A stretch of DNA of 64,000 bases from Sinomicrobium oceani (GCF_900119185.1 NZ_FPJE01000010.1:1-64000); one strand, 5' to 3'. Shown: positions 7,967 to 17,650, numbered from the stretch's first letter. Made by a program: numbers and translations. The notes: generated from the letters alone by a model not told the origin.

Positions 7967-9618
7967 CACCAATGCAACGGTTTCGCAATTTGTTGCGTAT
8001 AGATAAAAAAGATATTTACCAGATTATCCTGTATTCCATACTGGCCGGGATTATCAGTTTGTCGCTCCCGCTCGGAATACAGTCTATCGTGAATTTTCTC
8101 CAGGCCGGTAAAGTGAGTACCTCCTGGGTTGTACTGGTGATTATCGTAGTGGCCGGGGTAGCGATGGTGGGTATTTTCAGGATCATGCAGTACCGGATCA
8201 CGGAAAACCTTCAGCAGAAGATCTTTGTACGGTCTTCTTTTGAGTTTGCCTATCGTTTTCCGAAGATCAGGTTCAGTAATCTTTATCCGTATTCCCCTCC
8301 CGAGCTTGCAAACCGTTTTTTCGATACGCTAACCGTACAGAAAGGGTTCTCCAAGCTGCTGCTGGATATTTCGGGAGCAGCATTGCAGATTCTTTTCGGA
8401 ATTGTGTTACTGTCCCTGTATCATACTTTTTTCATATTCTTCGGAATTTTCCTGGTCGTTTTGCTCTACCTGATCTTCCGGATCAATTTTTATCCCGGCC
8501 TCTCTACCAGTCTGGAAGAATCGAACTACAAGTACAAGGTAGCGCACTGGCTTCAGGAAATAGCAAGGAATCATCTCAGTTTTAAGAACAATAAGCTTTT
8601 CGACTTTGCCCTGCACAAGAACGACAGGCTGGTAAACAGCTATCTCGATCAGCGGGAAAATCACTTCGGAATCCTCCGGAGACAGTTTATACAGCTTACG
8701 GGCTTTAAGGTGATTATTACTGCGGGACTGCTTATTATAGGGGGAATGCTGGTGCTTAATCAGCAGATGAATATCGGGCAGTTTGTGGCTGCAGAAATTA
8801 TTATACTTACCATCATTACGGCGGTGGAAAAGTTGTTTTCCGGAATCGAACTGTTCTATGATGTACTTACCTCACTGGAAAAAATAGGTAAGGTGGTGGA
8901 TATGGACCTAGAATCGAATCCGGGAGCAGAGCACAATAATTATATGCTCGATCCGGATGCCATGTGTATTGAAACAGAGAAACTGTCTTATAAATTTCCG
9001 AATGCAGAGAATTTCACCCTGAAAGAAGTTACCCTGAAAATCGATCAGGGAGACCGCATTCTTATCGACGGTGCCAACGGGGCGGGGAAAACCACGCTCA
9101 TCCGTCTGCTGAGCAGGGTTATCGAACCGACCAGCGGAACTATTTTTATCAACAATACCAATTACAGCAAGTACGCTATAGATGATTACCGGTCGAATAT
9201 CGGGACCATCACCATTAATGACAATGTTTTCGAAGGGACGATTATGGAAAATATTACCTGTAAAAACCCGGGTATATCCCTGCAGGAAGTTCAGCAAGTC
9301 ATAGCCAATTTGCAGCTGACGGATTATATAAGGTCATTGCCCGACGGGTTGGATACTGTATTACACTCGGAAGGAAAACAACTGAGTTCTTCGATTATTC
9401 AGAAGATATTGCTCGCCAGGTGTATCATATCCGATCCTAAGATACTCTTCCTGGAAGAACCTCTGGAAAAGGTCGATGATTCTTCCGCACGCGAAATTAT
9501 CGACTACCTGACAGCCGGTGATAAGACCTGGACCTTGGTGATTATTTCCAAAAATGAATACTGGAAAGAAAAGTGTAATAAGAAATTCTTCCTCAGTGAA
9601 GGAAAATTAAAAGGATAA
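7963..9618 (+). CDS. ABC half-transporter with a degenerate ATPase domain (type I export)
   Basis: This 551-residue fusion of a six-helix membrane domain (about 15-300) and one ATP-binding domain (about 325-551) has no N-terminal peptidase domain. Walker A is intact (GANGAGKTTL, about residue 370). Other motifs differ from active exporters. The Q-loop Gln is replaced by Ile (IGTITINDN), the LSGGQ signature reads LSSSI, the Walker B Asp is Glu (ILFLEEP, catalytic Glu kept), and the H-loop His is Lys (VIISKNE). It overlaps the TetR gene and is followed four bases later by the HlyD-like gene. It probably forms the inner-membrane part of a tripartite exporter; whether it hydrolyses ATP is doubtful. 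Confidence 0.85.
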   Translation: MTPMQRFRNLLRIDKKDIYQIILYSILAGIISLSLPLGIQSIVNFLQAGKVSTSWVVLVIIVVAGVAMVGIFRIMQYRITENLQQKIFVRSSFEFAYRFPKIRFSNLYPYSPPELANRFFDTLTVQKGFSKLLLDISGAALQILFGIVLLSLYHTFFIFFGIFLVVLLYLIFRINFYPGLSTSLEESNYKYKVAHWLQEIARNHLSFKNNKLFDFALHKNDRLVNSYLDQRENHFGILRRQFIQLTGFKVIITAGLLIIGGMLVLNQQMNIGQFVAAEIIILTIITAVEKLFSGIELFYDVLTSLEKIGKVVDMDLESNPGAEHNNYMLDPDAMCIETEKLSYKFPNAENFTLKEVTLKIDQGDRILIDGANGAGKTTLIRLLSRVIEPTSGTIFINNTNYSKYAIDDYRSNIGTITINDNVFEGTIMENITCKNPGISLQEVQQVIANLQLTDYIRSLPDGLDTVLHSEGKQLSSSIIQKILLARCIISDPKILFLEEPLEKVDDSSAREIIDYLTAGDKTWTLVIISKNEYWKEKCNKKFFLSEGKLKG

Positions 9619-9622
9619 GGAG

Positions 9623-10981
9623 ATGTTGAATATTTCAGAGAACCGTATCGACAAGTTTGTGGATATGTCCAAATATAACTCTACGAAGATCTTTGCGGAC
9701 AATAAGCACTACATGATCATCAGGAAAGTGGTTTGGGCAGTGGCCATCGTCATTCTACTGGTCTTGTTCCTGCCATGGACACAGAATATCAAGGGATCGG
9801 GATTTGTTACGACACTTCGTCCGGAACAGCGTCCGCAGACCGTCCATGCCGTCATTGGCGGAAGGATCGAAAAATGGTATGTACAGGAAGGTGAGTATGT
9901 AAATAAAGGAGATACCATTATGTTTATTTCCGAAACCAAAGACTCTTATTTCGATCCTAATCTCATTGCCAATACCGAAGACCAGGTAAAGGCCAAAGAA
10001 GGGGCTGTGGTGTCCTATACGGAGAAGGTCAATGCACTGACCATTCAGATCAAAGCTATCGAAAGGGAACAGGTTTTAAAGCTCAGGCAGGCCGAAAACA
10101 AATTAAAACAGAGTCGGTTAACAGTGAAAAGTGACAGTATCGACCTCCAGGCCATAAAAACGCAGCTCGGTATTGCCGAGACACAGTATAACCGGGCCTT
10201 TAGTCTGAACGAAGAAGGGTTGAAACCCATGACTTACGTAGAAGAGAAAAAAGTGAAATTGCAGGAAATGCAAGCCAAGATCATCACCCAGGAAAACAAA
10301 TACCTGGCCAGCCAGAATGAAGTGATCAATGCCGAAATGGAACTGACGCGACTTAATGCCTCTTATGCGGAAAAACTGGCCAAGGCACAAAGTGATATGC
10401 AGACAGCGATGAGTACGCGCTTTGATACGGAATCGCAGGTGAGTAAACTCCGGTCGCAATACGCAAGCTATGTGATCCGTAATGGCATGTATTATATTAC
10501 AGCCCCTCAGAATGGTTATGTAAACCGTGCCTTGCAATCGGGTATAGGAGAAACCATCAAGGAAGGAACGGCTATCGTAAGCATTATGCCGGCGAGTTTC
10601 GATATTGCCGTGGAGACCTATATAGAACCCCTGGATTACCCGTTGGTGCACAAAGGGGGGAAGGTACGTATCTGGTTTGACGGCTGGCCTACCATAGTGT
10701 TTAGCGGCTGGCCCGGCGTTTCTTACGGAACCTTCGGAGGTGTAATTGTTGCGAAAGAGAACTTTATCAGTACGAACGGTAAATACCGGGTACTCATAGC
10801 ACCGGACCCCGAAGAGAAAAACTGGCCCGAACAACTCAGTGTGGGGGCGGGATCGCAAACCCTGGCCCTGCTCGATGACGTGCCGATCTGGTTTGAGATA
10901 TGGAGGACGCTCAACGGTTTCCCCCCGAATTTCTATACCACACCCGGATCGGAAGGCAGTACTAACGAAAAAAAGAAATAA
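9623..10981 (+). CDS. HlyD/EmrA-type periplasmic adaptor (membrane fusion protein)
   Basis: This 452-residue protein has one membrane anchor (about 36-52, VVWAVAIVILLVLFLPW), a lipoyl half-motif (GGRIEKWYVQEGEYVNKGDTI, split about 79-99) and a long coiled-coil hairpin (about 120-285). The second lipoyl half (ITAPQNGYVNRAL) and a beta-barrel C-terminal part follow. It bridges the inner-membrane ABC protein and the TolC-like channel encoded on either side. Spacing to its neighbours is four and six bases. The start is MLNISENRIDK. Confidence 0.9.
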   Translation: MLNISENRIDKFVDMSKYNSTKIFADNKHYMIIRKVVWAVAIVILLVLFLPWTQNIKGSGFVTTLRPEQRPQTVHAVIGGRIEKWYVQEGEYVNKGDTIMFISETKDSYFDPNLIANTEDQVKAKEGAVVSYTEKVNALTIQIKAIEREQVLKLRQAENKLKQSRLTVKSDSIDLQAIKTQLGIAETQYNRAFSLNEEGLKPMTYVEEKKVKLQEMQAKIITQENKYLASQNEVINAEMELTRLNASYAEKLAKAQSDMQTAMSTRFDTESQVSKLRSQYASYVIRNGMYYITAPQNGYVNRALQSGIGETIKEGTAIVSIMPASFDIAVETYIEPLDYPLVHKGGKVRIWFDGWPTIVFSGWPGVSYGTFGGVIVAKENFISTNGKYRVLIAPDPEEKNWPEQLSVGAGSQTLALLDDVPIWFEIWRTLNGFPPNFYTTPGSEGSTNEKKK

Positions 10982-10987
10982 GAGCGT

Positions 10988-12424
10988 ATGCATATACCCA
11001 GAGTGAAAAGAGCACTACCGGTCCTGTTTATGTTTTTTACCGTTATTGTTTTTTCAGGTACTACCGGAGCACAGGAGCTTTCCGATGAATTTACATACGA
11101 GGAGTTCCTCGCACATGTCAAAAAATATCATCCCATCGTAAGACAGGCCAATCTGGTACTCTCCGAATCGCAGGCCAAACTCCTCAAGGCCAGGGGGGCG
11201 TTCGACCCGAAACTGGAGGCCGATTTTTCCAAAAAGAACTACGATGATAAAACCTATTACTCCCTTTTCAACGGCAGTTTTAAAATACCCACCTGGTACG
11301 GTATAGAGATCAAGGCAGCCTTTGATAAAAACGAAGGAGTGTATATGAACCCGGAAAACTATGTGCCGCAGGACGGATTGACTTCATTCGGGATTACGGT
11401 TCCGGTGGGGCAGGGACTGTGGATTAACGATCGTATGGCCGAACTGCGAAAGGGGAAGTTCTATGTGGAACTGAGCAATTACGAGCGTACCCTGGCTACG
11501 GTAGAGGCTATTGCGGAAGCCTCGGAAGCTTATATGAACTGGAAGAAAGATTACGAAAAGGTCCTTCTCTATGAAGATTTCTACCAGAATGCCGTAGAAC
11601 GCCAGGAATGGATCGTTAAATCCATCGTACTGGGCGAATTACCCCCCATAGACAGTGTGGAGTCCGGGATTGTTCTGAAGACCCGCAAGCTGGAATGGGA
11701 GCAGGCCCTTCTGAAACTGACTAAGAGCAGGCTTACACTCTCCAACTACCTGTGGACCGAAGACAATATCCCCCTGGAACTGTCCGAAGACATGGTTCCG
11801 GAAGAAGACCTCGAAAACCGTATCCTCGATGTGTTGGCCATAGATCCGCTCGCCGGGGAAACAGATCTTGAAAATCACCCCAAGATCAATGCGTTGTACA
11901 CGAAGCTCAACATCCTGGAAGTAGACCGTAAATTAAAGGCCAACAGTATGCTTCCCAAACTTAGCCTGAGCTATAACTATATTTCCGAGCCTTCTTATAT
12001 CGATGGGTTTCGTATGGAAGACTACAAAATAGGTGCCACCTTCTCCTTCCCGATTTTTCTGAGGAAGGAAAGAGCGGAAGTAAAACTGGCCGACATCAAA
12101 CTCCGGAGCTCCGAACTGGGACTACAGTTCGAAAAAGAAGCGCTCAGGAACAAGATCAGGGCGCAATACAACGAACTGAATTCTTACCAGAGACAAATTG
12201 TTATCAATGAAGATCTCGTCGGCGACTACCGTCAAATGCTGGAAGGAGAAGTGAAGCTTTTTGAAATGGGGGAGAGTTCCATATTCTTCATTAATACCAG
12301 AGAAAATAACCTGGTAAAGGCCAGAGTGTCCGATATCGACCTGAAGAACACTTATTTTCTCGTAGCGATTGGCCTGTATAAGATCCTGGCTATGCCTGAA
12401 GAAGAATTTTTAAGCCAGCCTTAA
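10988..12424 (+). CDS. TolC-family outer-membrane channel
   Basis: This 478-residue protein has a signal peptide ending near GTTGAQ and the outer-membrane efflux protein fold. Two repeated long-helix halves (about 50-260 and 285-470) are visible in segments like ANLVLSESQAKLLKARGAFDP and ADIKLRSSELGLQFEKEALRNKI. Early glycine/aromatic strands (PVGQGLWINDRMAEL) would form the barrel part. As last gene of the TetR-ABC-HlyD-TolC operon it provides the exit duct. No clear terminator follows its stop. Confidence 0.9.
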   Translation: MHIPRVKRALPVLFMFFTVIVFSGTTGAQELSDEFTYEEFLAHVKKYHPIVRQANLVLSESQAKLLKARGAFDPKLEADFSKKNYDDKTYYSLFNGSFKIPTWYGIEIKAAFDKNEGVYMNPENYVPQDGLTSFGITVPVGQGLWINDRMAELRKGKFYVELSNYERTLATVEAIAEASEAYMNWKKDYEKVLLYEDFYQNAVERQEWIVKSIVLGELPPIDSVESGIVLKTRKLEWEQALLKLTKSRLTLSNYLWTEDNIPLELSEDMVPEEDLENRILDVLAIDPLAGETDLENHPKINALYTKLNILEVDRKLKANSMLPKLSLSYNYISEPSYIDGFRMEDYKIGATFSFPIFLRKERAEVKLADIKLRSSELGLQFEKEALRNKIRAQYNELNSYQRQIVINEDLVGDYRQMLEGEVKLFEMGESSIFFINTRENNLVKARVSDIDLKNTYFLVAIGLYKILAMPEEEFLSQP

Positions 12425-13160
12425 TTTTGTAAATTTATTTTTTACAGATGATTATGCATAGTGTTTTCTACTTATAGTTTAAGTGTTGATTCCCGCCGGA
12501 CGGAGCAGGTGCCTCTTTGTAAAACAGTTTTTTTGCAGCTCCTGAGGCCCTATTCGGAGCTTTGACCGGGTATAGAACGCACGCCTGATAAATGACTTTG
12601 CCCTTTTACATCTTCCCGGGCTGTAAAACTTACTTTATTCGGATCCGGAAGTCCTTAAAACACTTCATTCTCTGGCTTTATTGGTTCGAGAATATAAAAA
12701 CAGGGTCTCTTTTGTCAGAAATCAAAAGGGAATGTGTATTTGAAAATAACTTGTACTTATAGTTTATATACTATGTATTAATTTATTGAATAGTATGGAG
12801 TTTGTTGTTTTTTAAAATATGTATTCTCAATATGAGATTATGGGCTTTAGTCCATTTTGCAGGTGATCTTAAAGACTTATACACTTAGGCGGGGGTACCA
12901 ATGGCCACAGGGAATTGCTTGTAAGTTGGTGTGGTTATATTCGGCGAAAAACAGGACAAGAAAAAGAAGGCTCTTTTTTTGGGATATCTATGCAAAGCTT
13001 CGTAATTTAGAGGTGGAAGTATCGGGAATTATTTGCCAGCCGTTTTCTCTTTTCCCGAAAAAGAACACTTCCGATAAAACACCACAACAGATATTTTGAT
13101 GATTTTTTGTGTTCGGAAACGAGTCTTGGCACGGAATAATATGTTTTAATCTTGTTTATT
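12425..13160. other. Long intergenic region, no gene called
   Basis: This 736-base gap lies between the exporter operon and the oxidoreductase cluster. An 80-codon frame (12857-13099) has basic, low-complexity content without any motif and I reject it. A GGTTCGAG string at 12683-12690 resembles a tRNA T-arm, but no acceptor or anticodon arm surrounds it. The 3' part must carry the promoter of the aldo/keto reductase gene. Confidence 0.4.
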
Positions 13161-14270
13161 ATGATTACAAGACGGGATTTTATAACCGGTACAACCCTGG
13201 CTTCGGCCGCATTGGCTACGACCCATTGGTCGGCTGCATGGGCAGGCGAAAAAGCTACCCGGGAAACATCTGAAAAAACCAATACTATGAGATACGAATT
13301 TCCTTCCAAATTCGGGTTGGGCGGTGTAGCCGCCGGAAATGGCTTTAACGAAAACACGAACGAACAGATCACGGCAACCATGGGTGCTGCCTGGGATAAT
13401 GGGGTACGCTATTTCGATACCTCCCCCTGGTATGGGCTGGGGTTGAGTGAGCGGAGAATGGGACATTTTCTCTTCGAAAAAAAACGCGAAGACTATATCC
13501 TTTCTACTAAGGTAGGACGCATCCTGGAGCCGGATGCGGGATTTACGCCCAATCCCGATCTGCTTTGGAAGGGAAAACTGAACTTTAAGCACCGTTATGA
13601 TTATTCGGCTTCTGGAGTACGCAGGTCGGTAGAAGAAAGCTTACAGCGTATGGGAGTGTCTGCCATAGACATTGTTTTTGTACACGATCTGTCGCCGGAT
13701 AACGGAGACCTGGGTGATCACTGGACAGAACAATTTGAAATAGCACGTAAGGGGGCTTTTCCGGAGCTCAGCCGCATGCGTGAGGAAGGAATGATCAAAG
13801 CCTGGGGGATGGGAGTGAATACGCCACAGCCGATAATGAAATGCCTCGAAGCAGCAGACCCTGATGTAATGCTCGTCGCCATACAATATTCGCTGATGAC
13901 CCATAAAAATGCCCTGGAAGAAGTTTTTCCGGCTATGGAGAGAAGGAAGGTTTCCGCTGTTATAGGAGGGCCGCTCCATGCAGGTTTTCTCGCTAACAGG
14001 GACCGATATAATTACGGTGGAGAGATGCCGGCAGACCTGGTAACCAGACGTGATAAAATGAATACCATCATAAAAAAATACGATACGGACCTGCGCACGG
14101 TAGCCTTACAGTTTTGCGCGGCACACCCGGTAGTCGGTTCCGTCATTCCCGGTGCGAGTACGGCAGAACAGGCTGCGGCCAATGTAAAGTCATTTGCAGA
14201 AAAAGTTCCGTCCGATCTCTGGGCAGAACTCAAAGAAGCCCGCCTGATCGATGCCGGTGTTCCGGTCTGA
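13161..14270 (+). CDS. Tat-exported aldo/keto reductase
   Basis: The protein is about 369 residues. The ATG at 13161 gives MITRRDFITGTTLASAA, a twin-arginine signal (TRRDF) followed by an Ala-rich hydrophobic stretch, so the enzyme should be exported folded with its cofactor. The body is an aldo/keto reductase TIM barrel with the catalytic set visible in order: Asp and Tyr in YFDTSPWYG, Lys in LSTKVGR, His in IVFVHDLS. The GSVIPGAST block binds the nucleotide phosphate. It is closest in feel to the galactose/fucose dehydrogenase branch (D-threo-aldose 1-dehydrogenase). It heads a same-strand cluster with an exported yellow-like protein 24 bases on. Confidence 0.85.
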   Translation: MITRRDFITGTTLASAALATTHWSAAWAGEKATRETSEKTNTMRYEFPSKFGLGGVAAGNGFNENTNEQITATMGAAWDNGVRYFDTSPWYGLGLSERRMGHFLFEKKREDYILSTKVGRILEPDAGFTPNPDLLWKGKLNFKHRYDYSASGVRRSVEESLQRMGVSAIDIVFVHDLSPDNGDLGDHWTEQFEIARKGAFPELSRMREEGMIKAWGMGVNTPQPIMKCLEAADPDVMLVAIQYSLMTHKNALEEVFPAMERRKVSAVIGGPLHAGFLANRDRYNYGGEMPADLVTRRDKMNTIIKKYDTDLRTVALQFCAAHPVVGSVIPGASTAEQAAANVKSFAEKVPSDLWAELKEARLIDAGVPV

Positions 14271-14294
14271 CCACACCCGACAAAAAGAACGATA

Positions 14295-15392
14295 ATGATG
14301 AAAAAAACAGGTATTTCTCTGATTATGGCCGCCATTTTCACACAAGTTTCCGCCCAGGAAAAGTTTCACAGTGACGCCCTGGAGACCGTGGCAACCTTTG
14401 GCAAAAGTATGGCCATAGGTCTCACTGTGACTTCCGATAACCGGATCTTCGTCGCTTTCCCTGATTACAACGGTGACGGCAAATACACCTTAACAGAACA
14501 GAAAGACGGTAAGGTCATCGCTTATCCGGATAAAAAATGGAATACGCGATCGGGAGGAAAAGATCATTTTTTGCGGGTACAGGACCTCTATGCCGATGCA
14601 GAAGATAACCTCTGGGTACTGGATTCCAAACCGGCTTCCCAAGGTTCCGTTTTCGGTGATAAAACTGAAGATACCGAGGGACACTTTAAGCTGGTAAAGA
14701 TTAATACGGGGAAGGATCGTGTAGAAAGGGTCTATGCTTTCGAAGATCTCGATAAAAGTATTTCCGGACTGAACGATGTGAGGGTCGATATCCAAAAGAA
14801 CATGGCCTATCTTTCCGACCCCGGGCAGGCCGCCATCGTCGTACTCGATCTGAATACCGGAAAAACGAGAAGTGTACTCCGGAAAACGGCGTTTACTACT
14901 GCCGATGCTATTGTTTTGAATTACCGGGGCAGGGAAATGAGAGATTCCGGTGGCAGGCCTTTTTCTTCTCATGTCAACGGAATAGCGTTAACCAAAGACT
15001 TCCGGTATTTTTATTTTAAACCCATAAACAAGAAGAACCTGTACCGGATAGAAACCCGCTATCTTGCCGATCCGGAACTTCCGGATACCGAATTGCGGCG
15101 TAACGTGGAAGATATGGGGGCGGTTGGAATAACTCACGGACTGGTGGCAGATAGCCGTGGAAATATTTTTCTCACCACATCAGAGTCCTATAGCATTACT
15201 TACCGGAGTCCTGATGGAAAGCTACATACTCTGGTTCGTGATTCACGTTTACTCTGGCCGGACTCCCTCGGGACAGGTACGGATGAGTACCTGTACTTTA
15301 CCTGTGCCCAGTTGCAGCGCCTTCCGCAATGGAACGAAGGAGAAGACAGGACCGAATACCCTTATGCGATGTACCGGGTAAAGTTACCCTGA
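14295..15392 (+). CDS. Exported yellow/major royal jelly-like protein
   Basis: This 365-residue protein has a signal peptide (MMKKTGISLIMAAIFTQVSA, cut before QEKF). The remainder fits the six-bladed propeller family of major royal jelly/yellow proteins: ETVATFGKSMAIGLTVTSDNRIFVAFP, then DLYADAEDNLWVLDSK, then LNDVRVDIQKNMAYLSDPG, and HVNGIALTKDFRYFYF. Bacterial members are often annotated as dopachrome tautomerase-related or SMP-30-like, but activity is rarely proven. It follows the Tat-exported reductase, so both products would meet in the periplasm. Confidence 0.8.
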   Translation: MMKKTGISLIMAAIFTQVSAQEKFHSDALETVATFGKSMAIGLTVTSDNRIFVAFPDYNGDGKYTLTEQKDGKVIAYPDKKWNTRSGGKDHFLRVQDLYADAEDNLWVLDSKPASQGSVFGDKTEDTEGHFKLVKINTGKDRVERVYAFEDLDKSISGLNDVRVDIQKNMAYLSDPGQAAIVVLDLNTGKTRSVLRKTAFTTADAIVLNYRGREMRDSGGRPFSSHVNGIALTKDFRYFYFKPINKKNLYRIETRYLADPELPDTELRRNVEDMGAVGITHGLVADSRGNIFLTTSESYSITYRSPDGKLHTLVRDSRLLWPDSLGTGTDEYLYFTCAQLQRLPQWNEGEDRTEYPYAMYRVKLP

Positions 15393-15423
15393 AAACAGCA
15401 GGGTTTAACCGGACAGAGTTTCT

Positions 15424-15431
15424 TAAATTTG
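15424..15431 (+). promoter_or_regulatory. Candidate -7 promoter element TAAATTTG
   Basis: TAAATTTG matches the Bacteroidota housekeeping -7 consensus TAnnTTTG and lies 29 bases before the start of the flavin monooxygenase gene. A TTG at the -33 position is missing (GTTTAA is found instead), so this is tentative. If real, the last two genes of the cluster have their own transcript. Confidence 0.35.
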
Positions 15432-15459
15432 TGTCAGAAATAAAGCTAAAGAAAATGAT

Positions 15460-16491
15460 ATGGAATTAGGTATCGGCATGTTTGGCGACCTGACGTATTA
15501 CGGGGAAAAAGAACAGTTTCAGGCACCCGGTGAACGGCTAAAAGAAATGATAGAGCAGGTAAAACTGGCGGATGAACTCGGACTGGATTGTTTTGTGCTG
15601 GGAGAACATCACCGCCCGGATTATGCCGTTTCGTCGACAGAAGTTGTCTTGGCAGCCCTGGCACCGGTAACCCGTCACATTAAACTCGGTAGCGGTGTCA
15701 CGGTGTTGAGTTCGGCAGACCCGGTAAAAGTGTACCAGGATTATGCGACCTTAGACCTTTTATCCGGTGCAAGGGCCGAGATCGTTGCCGGTCGTGGTAG
15801 TTTTATCGAATCTTTTCCGCTTTTCGGATACGACCTGAAGGATTACAACGAACTGTTTACGGAAAAACTCGAATTATTATTACAATTGAACAAAGAAGAA
15901 GTTGTTACCTGGGAGGGCAGATTCAGGGCACCGATACACAAGCAGACCATATATCCCCGGCCGGAACGTAAACTTCCTGTCTGGGTGGCCGCCGGAGGTA
16001 CCCCGGAATCGGTTTTCCGGGCGGCAAAGCTGGGACTTCCCGTTATTTTTGCGATCATCGGAGGTATGCCGGAGCAGTTTCGTCCGTTGGTGGATTTTTA
16101 CAGGGAGCAATATCTGGAACACGGGCATGACGAAAAAGACATGCAGGTAGCCATTCATTCGCATAGCTTTGTAAGTGAATCTTCGGAAGCCCTCATAGAA
16201 AACTATTTTCCCTGCTATGCCGCACAAATGGACAGGATAGGAAAATCCCGGGGCTGGTCGCCTTATACCAAAATGCAGTTTCGTGGTGGAATGGGGCCCA
16301 AAGGAGCATTGTTTATGGGAGAACCTGTAGAGGTGACGGATAAAATACTGCAGGCCATCGAAATGTTCGGGCTCACCCGCTTTGTAGCACATCTCGATGT
16401 AGGCGGTCCGGAACATAAAGACCTTATGAAAACCATAGAGTTATACGGAACAAAAGTAGTACCCGAGGTCCGCAAGGCACTGAAGGTTTAA
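15460..16491 (+). CDS. Luciferase-like (LLM class) flavin-dependent oxidoreductase
   Basis: This 343-residue, cytosolic protein has the bacterial-luciferase-like TIM barrel. Family landmarks are ADELGLDCFVLGEHHRPDYAVSS (split near residues 39-61), HIKLGSGVTVLSSADPV and YATLDLLSGARAEIVAGRGS, then PVWVAAGGTPESVFRAA. These mark the F420/FMN-dependent monooxygenase group. Substrates of this clade are mostly unknown. The next gene, an alcohol dehydrogenase, follows closely, which suggests a shared redox or detoxification role. Confidence 0.87.
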   Translation: MELGIGMFGDLTYYGEKEQFQAPGERLKEMIEQVKLADELGLDCFVLGEHHRPDYAVSSTEVVLAALAPVTRHIKLGSGVTVLSSADPVKVYQDYATLDLLSGARAEIVAGRGSFIESFPLFGYDLKDYNELFTEKLELLLQLNKEEVVTWEGRFRAPIHKQTIYPRPERKLPVWVAAGGTPESVFRAAKLGLPVIFAIIGGMPEQFRPLVDFYREQYLEHGHDEKDMQVAIHSHSFVSESSEALIENYFPCYAAQMDRIGKSRGWSPYTKMQFRGGMGPKGALFMGEPVEVTDKILQAIEMFGLTRFVAHLDVGGPEHKDLMKTIELYGTKVVPEVRKALKV

Positions 16492-16553
16492 CAATGTATA
16501 TCGGGGAGACAACCCCGGATATAAAAAAATGTGTACTAAAAAATAATCCCATT

Positions 16554-17600
16554 ATGGAAACAGTAAAAGCTTATGGAGCATCCTCTGCCACTTCAGACCT
16601 GGAAATGATGCATATAGACCGGAGAGATCTTACCGGAAACGATGTACAGATCGATATCCTGTATTGCGGCGTTTGTCACAGCGATATTCATACGGCAAGA
16701 AGCGAATGGGGGCCTGCAAGCTACCCTGTAGTTCCCGGACATGAAATTGTCGGTAAAGTTATAGCCACAGGCCCGGGGGTAACCGCATTTAAAGAAGGTG
16801 ACCTGGTAGGGGTGGGGTGTATGGTCGACTCCTGCCGCGAATGCAGCGCGTGCCGGGAAGGACTGGAGCAGTATTGCGAAAATGGTGCGGTGATGACTTA
16901 CGGAGGTAAGGATAAACACCTCGGAGGACATACATTCGGAGGGTATTCACAGAACATTGTCGTGGATGAAGCCTTTGTGGTGCGTGTCCCGGAAAATCTC
17001 GATATCGCCAGGGTAGCCCCACTGCTGTGTGCGGGTATAACCACATGGTCCCCGTTACGGCACTGGAATGTAAAAAAAGGCGATAAAGTAGGAGTAATAG
17101 GCCTGGGCGGACTCGGACATATGGGCATAAAACTGGCTCATGCCCTTGGAGCTTATGTTGTGATGATTACCCGTTCTATGGACAAAGCCGAAGATGCCAA
17201 AGCCCTCGGAGCCGATGAGGTTCTGTTGTCTACCGACGAAAAAGCCATGCAGAAACATGCGAATTCTTTCGATTTCCTGATGAATACCATTCCCGTAGGG
17301 CACGATCTCAACCCCTATATTTCTTTGATGAAGAGAGATACGACCATGGCTATCGTGGGTGCTATAGAGCCTTTGAAGAGTGTGCACGGAGGTATGCTCG
17401 TGTCGAAGCGTAAAAATATTGCGGGGTCCATGATAGGAGGAATTGAGGAAACCCAGGAAATGCTCGATTTTTGCGGCGAACACAACATACTTCCCGACGT
17501 GGAGATGATCGATATACAAAATATCAATGAAGCCTGGGAGCGGGTAGTCAGGGCGGATGTCAAATATCGCTTTGTTATTGATATGAAATCGTTACAATAA
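16554..17600 (+). CDS. Zinc-dependent NAD(P)H alcohol dehydrogenase (YahK/CAD type)
   Basis: The protein is about 348 residues. I prefer the ATG at 16554 (METVKAYGAS) over one 20 codons upstream, because family members begin at this point. The catalytic zinc ligands are seen in CGVCHSDIH and GHEIVG, and the structural zinc site is the four-Cys block CRECSACREGLEQYC. The Rossmann motif is GLGGLGHMG, followed by TRSMDK, which lacks an acidic residue and points to NADPH. Cinnamyl-alcohol-type dehydrogenases like this reduce a wide range of aldehydes. A strong terminator follows its stop. Confidence 0.9.
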   Translation: METVKAYGASSATSDLEMMHIDRRDLTGNDVQIDILYCGVCHSDIHTARSEWGPASYPVVPGHEIVGKVIATGPGVTAFKEGDLVGVGCMVDSCRECSACREGLEQYCENGAVMTYGGKDKHLGGHTFGGYSQNIVVDEAFVVRVPENLDIARVAPLLCAGITTWSPLRHWNVKKGDKVGVIGLGGLGHMGIKLAHALGAYVVMITRSMDKAEDAKALGADEVLLSTDEKAMQKHANSFDFLMNTIPVGHDLNPYISLMKRDTTMAIVGAIEPLKSVHGGMLVSKRKNIAGSMIGGIEETQEMLDFCGEHNILPDVEMIDIQNINEAWERVVRADVKYRFVIDMKSLQ

Positions 17601-17604
17601 GAAT

Positions 17605-17646
17605 ACCCCCTCATTGCTATAAATTTTGAAATGAGGGGGGCTTTTT
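17605..17646 (+). terminator. Rho-independent terminator of the oxidoreductase cluster
   Basis: CCCCCTCATT (17606-17615) pairs with AATGAGGGGG (17630-17639), followed by GCTTTTT. It lies between convergent genes: the alcohol dehydrogenase on plus and the dihydroxyacetone kinase on minus. Confidence 0.85.
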
Positions 17647-17650
17647 CAGG

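Noticed and set aside
12660-12700. tRNA T-arm-like string GGTTCGAG
   Set aside because: No acceptor stem, D-arm or anticodon arm can be formed around it on either strand.
12857-13099. 80-codon plus-strand frame in the long gap before the aldo/keto reductase
   Set aside because: Basic, irregular composition and no recognisable domain or coupling to a neighbour.
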